NCBI GenBank assembly: GCA_040752355.1
Contig: JBFMHE010000019.1
Location: 1-64,000, forward strand
DNA length: 64,000 nucleotides
Direction of reading: 5' to 3'
From: Nitrospirota bacterium
GTDB lineage: Bacteria; Nitrospirota; Thermodesulfovibrionia; Thermodesulfovibrionales; Dissulfurispiraceae
This document shows positions 59,718 to 64,000 of the stretch, one piece after another (the first letter of the stretch is position 1; every line of letters begins with the position of its first letter). The notes under the pieces are model-generated. The model had not been told where the DNA came from. It ran no database searches and saw only the letters and a program-made list of their open reading frames with translations. Made by a program: the position numbers and the translations under genes.

Positions 59718-61283
59718 ATGAGAAGGTATTTGGCAGTGCTCCTCGCGTTTTCTTTCCTTCTCCCGCTCTCTGCATTCGCGGCCGACCAGGGCGATCTGCT
59801 CCAGAAGATCGAAGCGCTCTCCAAAGAGCTCGATTCCCTGAAAGCCCAGATGCACGAGATGCAGAAGAAAGAGACCGTGAAGGAAGAAAGAATCACGATG
59901 GTGGAGAAGAAGGCCGAGGCAGCAGAGACGCCTTCCTGGTTCAGGATCGGCGGCGACTACCGGGCGAGGTTCGACTCTCTCAAAGGAGAGACTCAGACAG
60001 CCTTCGTGCTGTTTGCTCCGGGCGCAGTACCTGGTGTAATTACCGGGCAAGACGTTAAAAATGATGTACTGTTGACTAACCGCTTTGGCTTAAACATGGA
60101 AGCAAAAGCCACAGAGGACGTGACGGTTAAAGCAAGACTGTTGATGTACAAAGTTTGGGGCCATGAGAGCGAGGCTCCTGCGGCGGCTGGAAGCGTTGCC
60201 GGCGGGAACGCCTTCTTTGCCGACAGATTTTTCGACTTCGATGGTAATATTGCCCATGTCCCTAAAGACAACACTTTACGGGTAGATCAGGCATATGCCA
60301 CATGGAGCAATGTGTTCGGTCAGCCGGTATGGTTCTCGGTCGGCAGGAGGCCCTCTACCGGCGGCATTCCGACGAATATAAGGCAGAACATCGAGAAGAT
60401 CGGCAATGCCGGCGTTCCCGGTCTTTTAATCGATTATGCCTTCGACGGCCTCACCCTCGGCTATGCACCCGATATCGACGCCCTCCCCGGCGCCTATGCA
60501 AAGTTCTGCTATGGCAGAGGCTTCGACAGCGGGTATAGAAATCTCAATAACGGGCTGAAAGATGTAGACTTCATCGGGATCAATGTTGTCCCTTACGACA
60601 CAGATGTTCTCCATGTAGAATTACAGTACAGCCGGGCGTTCAATATCTTCACCTTTCCGGAAGGAAATACCTTCTCAGCTCTTGGCGCTACCTTCCCCAA
60701 TGCAAATGTTGGTGATATAGACCAGTACGGCACGGTAATTATGGGCAAGATCGATAAGGTTGGTCCTGGCGATATCAACCTCTTTCTCTCTGCTGCGCTG
60801 AGCAAGACCCATCCGAACAGTAACGGATTAGATTTATCTGGAATGGGACTTGGTACATTTGGACTGCTTTGGGATCCCGGTACCGAGAGGAAGAGCCGCA
60901 CAGGTTATGGAGTCTATCTCGGTGGACGGTATGATATTGAAAAGACCGGCACCAAAATCGGGTTAGAGTACAACTACGGATCTAAGTACTGGATCACCTT
61001 TGCGCCTGCCTCTGACGATATCTGGACCGGCAAGCTGGGGACACGAGGTGATGTGTATGAGGCTTATATCATCCAGGAGCTCAATAAGAAACCTATAGCC
61101 AAAAGAGGAAAGGCTTTCTTCAGGCTGGGGTATCAATACTATGATTTCGAGTACTCCGGAAGCAATAACTGGATCGGGGCTCCCTATAAGATAAGTGAGA
61201 TATCTGCTGCCTCTACACCGCAACTCTTCGCTCCGCTCAAGAACGCTCACGATATCTATTTGACCTTCGACGTCCTGTTCTAA
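59718..61283 (+). CDS. DUF3373-like outer-membrane beta-barrel protein
   Basis: The 521-residue product has a signal peptide (YLAVLLAFSFLLPLSAFAA), then a short coiled coil (LLQKIEALSKELDSLKAQMH) as in porins that reach to peptidoglycan, and a long beta-barrel part with alternating strands ending in the terminal Phe (YLTFDVLF) recognised by the barrel-assembly machinery. It resembles the DUF3373/porin-like family from Geobacter-type bacteria as I remember it. The transported substrate is unknown. An own promoter and a strong terminator make it a single-gene unit. Confidence 0.82.
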   Translation: MRRYLAVLLAFSFLLPLSAFAADQGDLLQKIEALSKELDSLKAQMHEMQKKETVKEERITMVEKKAEAAETPSWFRIGGDYRARFDSLKGETQTAFVLFAPGAVPGVITGQDVKNDVLLTNRFGLNMEAKATEDVTVKARLLMYKVWGHESEAPAAAGSVAGGNAFFADRFFDFDGNIAHVPKDNTLRVDQAYATWSNVFGQPVWFSVGRRPSTGGIPTNIRQNIEKIGNAGVPGLLIDYAFDGLTLGYAPDIDALPGAYAKFCYGRGFDSGYRNLNNGLKDVDFIGINVVPYDTDVLHVELQYSRAFNIFTFPEGNTFSALGATFPNANVGDIDQYGTVIMGKIDKVGPGDINLFLSAALSKTHPNSNGLDLSGMGLGTFGLLWDPGTERKSRTGYGVYLGGRYDIEKTGTKIGLEYNYGSKYWITFAPASDDIWTGKLGTRGDVYEAYIIQELNKKPIAKRGKAFFRLGYQYYDFEYSGSNNWIGAPYKISEISAASTPQLFAPLKNAHDIYLTFDVLF

Positions 61284-61288
61284 ACCGA

Positions 61289-61317
61289 AAAGGGAGGGCG
61301 AGAGCCCTCCCTTTCAT
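61289..61317 (+). terminator. Rho-independent terminator
   Basis: AAAGGGAGGGC (61289-61299) pairs perfectly with GCCCTCCCTTT (61304-61314) around GAGA, followed by CATTCTTCTCTT. It ends the beta-barrel gene transcript. Confidence 0.85.
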
Positions 61318-61402
61318 TCTTCTCTTGCCGCGATCTTCTTTAATTTCCTCTTTTCAGCGTGTTAGAATTATTCAGTTATCCGTATGGTGGAGGAGGAAGG
61401 TA

Positions 61403-61615
61403 ATGAATGAGATTATCTTTGTTTTAGAGGAGGACCCTGAGGGAGGGTACAATGCCCGGGCACTCGGGCTTGCGATATTCACCCAGGGAGAGACCATGGA
61501 AAAGATTAAAGACAATATTAAAGACGCGCTCAGGTGCCATTTCGAGCGCGACGAGGAGATACCGAGGATAATAAGGCTTCATTTTGTAAAAGAAGAAGTC
61601 TTTTCCTATGCCTAA
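61403..61615 (+). CDS. hicB: HicB-type antitoxin
   Basis: The 70-residue protein matches the short HicB antitoxin fold: IIFVLEEDPEGGYNARALGL, then IFTQGETMEKIKDNIKDALR. It neutralises HicA. No separate DNA-binding domain is present, so autoregulation may need the HicA-HicB complex or another factor. The ATG at 61403 follows GGAGGAGGAAGG. It overlaps hicA by 8 bp, in antitoxin-first order. Confidence 0.85.
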   Translation: MNEIIFVLEEDPEGGYNARALGLAIFTQGETMEKIKDNIKDALRCHFERDEEIPRIIRLHFVKEEVFSYA

Positions 61616-61853
61616 AATACCCAGGGATATATCTGGTGAGGAGCTGGCAAAGTCGCTCAGCAAGGCAGGGTATGAAATAACGAGGCAAACAGGCAGTCAC
61701 ATGAGACTGTCATGCCGCCTTAATGATGCAGAACACCATATAACCATTCCGGCACACTCTCCCCTGAAGATAGGCACCTTGAATAATATTCTGAAAGATG
61801 TTGCCGAGTTCTTAAAAATCGATAAGAAAACTCTTTTAGAGCAACTTTTTTAG
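61608..61853 (+). CDS. hicA: HicA-type mRNA interferase toxin
   Basis: The 81-residue dsRBD-like toxin contains the family pattern GEELAKSLSKAGYEITRQTG, followed by SHMRLSC with the catalytic His, and HHITIPAHSPLKIGTLNNIL. It cleaves mRNA or tmRNA when free of HicB. It overlaps the antitoxin gene and precedes a thioredoxin-like gene by 37 bp. Confidence 0.88.
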   Translation: MPKIPRDISGEELAKSLSKAGYEITRQTGSHMRLSCRLNDAEHHITIPAHSPLKIGTLNNILKDVAEFLKIDKKTLLEQLF

Positions 61854-61890
61854 AAAGAGAAAGACATATTTATATTAAGGAGAGTTTGTT

Positions 61891-62403
61891 ATGAGGCAGT
61901 TTGGTGCAATCGCAGTAAGTCTTTTCATTGCAATAGCCATTTTTTGCAGTATTTCCCTCGTGTATGCAGCCAATCCCGGCTCGCCCGCTCCTGATTTTAC
62001 CCTCACCGATATAAGCGGAAAGAAAGTTTCCCTTTCAGAACTCAAGGGAAAGGTGGTGCTCCTCAACTTCTGGGCCACCTGGTGCGGTCCCTGCAGGGCC
62101 GAGATGCCCGGGCTGAACAAGCTCTACCAGGAGCTCAGGGAGAAAGGGCTCGTGGTGCTCGCGATTTCGGTGGACACTTCGGACAAGCCGGTGAAGGAGT
62201 TCATGAAAGACAAGAAGTTCTCTTTCCCGGTCCTCCTGGATACCGATAAGGAGGTCTCTTTCGACGATTATGCGGTCATGGGGCTGCCGACAACCATAAT
62301 AATAGACAGGAAAGGCTTGATCGCCGAGAAGGTGCTGGGAGAGCGCGAGTGGGATACTCCTCAGATGAAGGAGAAGATAACAAAGCTGCTTATGGCGAAG
62401 TAG
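61891..62403 (+). CDS. TlpA/ResA-like thioredoxin-fold protein
   Basis: This 170-residue thiol-disulfide oxidoreductase has an N-terminal signal anchor (SLFIAIAIFCSISLVYA), so it acts in the periplasm. The active site is WATWCGPCRAEMPG at about residues 62-75, preceded by the AhpC/TSA-type start SPAPDFTLTDISGKKVSLSE, with the cis-Pro region GLPTTIIIDRKGLI. Such proteins reduce apocytochrome c or other disulfides. An AAGGAGAG site precedes the ATG. A lipoprotein gene follows after 17 bp. Confidence 0.92.
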   Translation: MRQFGAIAVSLFIAIAIFCSISLVYAANPGSPAPDFTLTDISGKKVSLSELKGKVVLLNFWATWCGPCRAEMPGLNKLYQELREKGLVVLAISVDTSDKPVKEFMKDKKFSFPVLLDTDKEVSFDDYAVMGLPTTIIIDRKGLIAEKVLGEREWDTPQMKEKITKLLMAK

Positions 62404-62420
62404 TGGCGGGAGGTAGAGAG

Positions 62421-62786
62421 ATGATATCCGGTAACGGGATACGCAGTAGAGGGAAGATGGTTGTGTTGCTGTCCGTTTTTGCGCTTTTGATCGGGGGCTG
62501 TGCGAGCGACACCTTTGTCATCACCAAGCACGGCAAGAGCTACTTCTTCGGGAGCAGCAGGGAGGGGTTTCACCAGATGCTCTGCGAGTCCGGGGACCTG
62601 CAGCGGATCATCGCCGATACCCGCCTCTCTCCGGAGCATAAGGACAGCCTATACAAGTACAACTGCGTCGAGCAGTCGAAGGATAAGGTGCGGGAGCTCT
62701 ACGGCGGCTTCGCACCCGAGCAGCGGAGGGAGCTGCGCCTCGCGTTCCAGCTGCACGGGTACGACATAAATACCATGGACTGTTGA
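62421..62786 (+). CDS. Hypothetical lipoprotein
   Basis: The 121-residue product has a lipoprotein signal peptide (MVVLLSVFALLIGGC, Cys at about residue 27). The mature part has three further cysteines (LCESGD, YNCVEQ, final DC) and reads FVITKHGKSYFFGSSREGFH near its start. Family not recognised. A GGGAGGTAGAGAG site precedes ATG 62421. Lying behind the TlpA-like gene, it could be a substrate or partner of that oxidoreductase. Confidence 0.7.
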   Translation: MISGNGIRSRGKMVVLLSVFALLIGGCASDTFVITKHGKSYFFGSSREGFHQMLCESGDLQRIIADTRLSPEHKDSLYKYNCVEQSKDKVRELYGGFAPEQRRELRLAFQLHGYDINTMDC

Positions 62787-62824
62787 GGCCCGAAGATGGC
62801 CGTATCCGGTCGGATACAATAATA

Positions 62825-62985
62825 AGCTATCAGCTTTCAGCCGCCAGCAATCAGCAAGAAAAGGTGGATTAAAGACATAGAGAGCTCGGTTCCTCTTTGA
62901 CTGATAGCTGACCGCTGAGGGCTGACTGCTTTCTTATTCCGTTGCTGATTGCTGACGGCTGAGAGCTGATTGCTGTTTATTGCTG
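62825..62985. repeat. Cluster of AGCTGAnnGCTGA-type short repeats
   Basis: The gap 62787-63046 contains many near-copies of GATAGCTGACCGCTGAGGGC, GCTGATTGCTGACGGCTGAG and their complement near the left side (AGCTATCAGCTTTCAGCCGC). The same wording recurs at 63896-63930 inside the start of the next gene. The array can fold into hairpins. The tkt promoter lies at its right edge. Confidence 0.65.
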
Positions 62986-63009
62986 TGCGCTCTCCACTTG
63001 GTATATAAT
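62980..63009 (+). promoter_or_regulatory. Promoter of the split transketolase genes
   Basis: TTGCTG (62980-62985), 18 bp and TATAAT (63004-63009) lie 37 bp before ATG 63047. The -35 comes from the repeat array. Confidence 0.6.
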
Positions 63010-63046
63010 AGGCAGACTTTTTACCGACTGATAAAGGAAGTGGCGC

Positions 63047-63889
63047 ATGGCACCCGTAACACCCACCCGTGACAGCGGCGCGCTCGCCGAGCAGGCGCGC
63101 AAGGTACGAATCGAAATCCTGAAGATGCTCACCGCATCGGGGTCGGGACATACCGGCGGCTCCCTCTCGTCCGCTGATATCGTCACCGCTCTCTATTTCT
63201 ATAAGCTCCGGCACCGTCCCCTCGAACCGGATTGGCCCGGGCGGGACCGTTTCATTCTCTCCAAAGGCCACGCAGCGCCGGTGCTCTATACGGCGTTGGC
63301 GTTATCGGGATATTTCGATACCGGCCTGCTCAAGGACCTCAGGAAGATCGGCTGTCCGCTCCAGGGCCACCCGTCATCAAAGCTTCTGAAGGGTGTCGAG
63401 GTGTCCACCGGCTCCCTCGGCCAGGGCCTCTCGATCGCCAACGGCATCGCTCTCGGGCTGCGGCTCGATAATAGTCCTGCCCGGGTCTACTGCCTGCTGG
63501 GTGACGGCGAGACGCAGGAGGGCCAGGTCTGGGAAGCGGCGATGACGGCCGGCCATTACATGCTCGACAATCTCTGCGCCATCGTCGATCTGAACGAGCT
63601 CCAGATCGACGGCAAGTGCGAGGATGTAATGAAAGTGGAGCCCGTGGCAGGGAAGTGGAGGGCCTTCAATTGGCATGTGTTCGAGATAGACGGCCACAAT
63701 ATGAGCCAGATCATCGATACCCTCGATGAAGCCGAACATATCAAGGGCAAACCCTCGGTGATCCTCGCGAGGACCGTCAAGGGGAAGGGTGTCTCCTTCT
63801 TCGAGGGCAAGGCGGAGTACCACGGGGTGACGCCGACTGCGGAAGAGCTCGAAAAAGCGCTAAAGGAGTTGAGCAGCAATGGGAAGTAG
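63047..63889 (+). CDS. Transketolase, N-terminal (TPP-binding) subunit
   Basis: The 280-residue protein is the first half of a split transketolase, which moves two-carbon units between sugar phosphates in the pentose phosphate pathway. The TPP site is seen as STGSLGQGLSIANGIALGLR, GDGETQEGQVWEAAMTAGHY and LDNLCAIVDLNELQIDG; SGSGHTGGSLSSADIVTALY opens the domain. An AAGGAAG site precedes the ATG. It overlaps the second-subunit gene by 11 bp, so the two are translated together and form the active enzyme. Confidence 0.95.
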   Translation: MAPVTPTRDSGALAEQARKVRIEILKMLTASGSGHTGGSLSSADIVTALYFYKLRHRPLEPDWPGRDRFILSKGHAAPVLYTALALSGYFDTGLLKDLRKIGCPLQGHPSSKLLKGVEVSTGSLGQGLSIANGIALGLRLDNSPARVYCLLGDGETQEGQVWEAAMTAGHYMLDNLCAIVDLNELQIDGKCEDVMKVEPVAGKWRAFNWHVFEIDGHNMSQIIDTLDEAEHIKGKPSVILARTVKGKGVSFFEGKAEYHGVTPTAEELEKALKELSSNGK

Positions 63890-64000
63890 AGAAGAGCAGT
63901 CAGCAGTCAACGGTCAGCAGTCAGCGCAGACCTTTGCCGGCCAGGCGGTGGCTACCCGCGACGCCTACGGCGCAGCGCTCCTCGAGCTGGGAAAGCGGAA
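63879..64000 (+). CDS. Transketolase, C-terminal subunit (partial, runs off the window)
   Basis: ATG 63879 lies inside the end of the first subunit gene. The visible 40 codons read MGSREEQSAVNGQQSAQTFA, then GQAVATRDAYGAALLELGKR. The second part is the normal conserved start of this subunit. The first 18 residues come from a run of CAGTCAGCAGTCA units, the same short repeat as in 62825-62985, so the N-terminus seems extended by an inserted repeat. The rest of the gene is outside the window. Confidence 0.88.
   Translation, partial: MGSREEQSAVNGQQSAQTFAGQAVATRDAYGAALLELGKR

Noticed and set aside
62825-62985. CRISPR array
   Set aside because: The repeat units are short, overlapping and imperfect, with no spacers of constant length and no cas genes.

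Overview
The window reads as chromosomal DNA of a Gram-negative, GC-rich bacterium. Supporting signs are lipoprotein signal peptides, an outer-membrane beta-barrel protein, sigma-70 and sigma-54 type promoters, and a LysM envelope protein. The gene mix includes a GTP-dependent PEP carboxykinase, paired GH57 enzymes with a GT4 and a debranching enzyme, a dnaJ-hspR-clpB-hsp20 block, radical-SAM/SPASM genes and PKD-rich secreted protein. It suggests a Nitrospirota or Desulfobacterota-like lineage; this is inferred from gene content, not proven.

Layout. 1-5.7 kb: the 3' end of a 23S rRNA gene with a strong terminator and no 5S gene after it, then rpoD, a LysM protein, bioA, a DUF554 membrane protein and a lipoprotein. 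5.7-9.5 kb: a minus-strand cassette of a 163-residue peptide with six cysteines in strict C-x-x spacing plus two radical SAM/SPASM proteins, the best candidate for an undescribed peptide-modification (RiPP) system. 9.5-13 kb: a small unknown protein followed by a frameshifted ORF, a vapBC-type toxin-antitoxin pair with an operator palindrome, and a 579-residue protein with a kinase-like catalytic-loop motif. 13-27.5 kb: housekeeping genes (pckG, thiF/moeB, trpS, M50 protease, metal P-type ATPase with ArsR regulator and operator, ubiX, hemH, a protoporphyrinogen-oxidase-like gene, methyltransferase, suhB-like, rlmD-like). 27.6-32.4 kb: heat-shock cluster. 32.4-37.6 kb: tRNA-Asn, a truncated tRNA-Asn copy, and a 1528-residue secreted PKD protein behind a consensus sigma-54 promoter and a 43-bp perfect palindrome.

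37.7-51 kb: quinone oxidoreductase, ferritin-like protein, a TIGR02587/TIGR02588-like membrane pair, then an alpha-glucan block (GH13, two GH57 paralogues, debranching enzyme, GT4), continued by a GH15 gene at 57 kb. 51.1-55.1 kb: a mobile element not announced by any intact transposase. It has 25-bp terminal inverted repeats and a 9-bp target duplication, and carries an AbiE-type toxin-antitoxin pair (toxin truncated), a vsr fragment, a cupin lipoprotein, a RidA protein, an integron attC-like site and a transposase N-terminal fragment. It sits two or three bases after the stop codon of a LigD-type polymerase gene. 55-64 kb: LigD-type polymerase, a uracil-DNA glycosylase lacking two of four usual iron-sulfur cysteines, GH15, a beta-barrel protein, hicBA, a TlpA-like thioredoxin, a lipoprotein and a split transketolase whose second gene runs off the end.

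Regulation visible in the DNA: several genes have a -10 element only 5-8 nt before the start codon, so leaderless transcripts look common. Two CRP/FNR-type palindromes occur, one centred exactly 41.5 bp before a leaderless start. All assignments are from reading the sequence and from memory of families; no database search was run.
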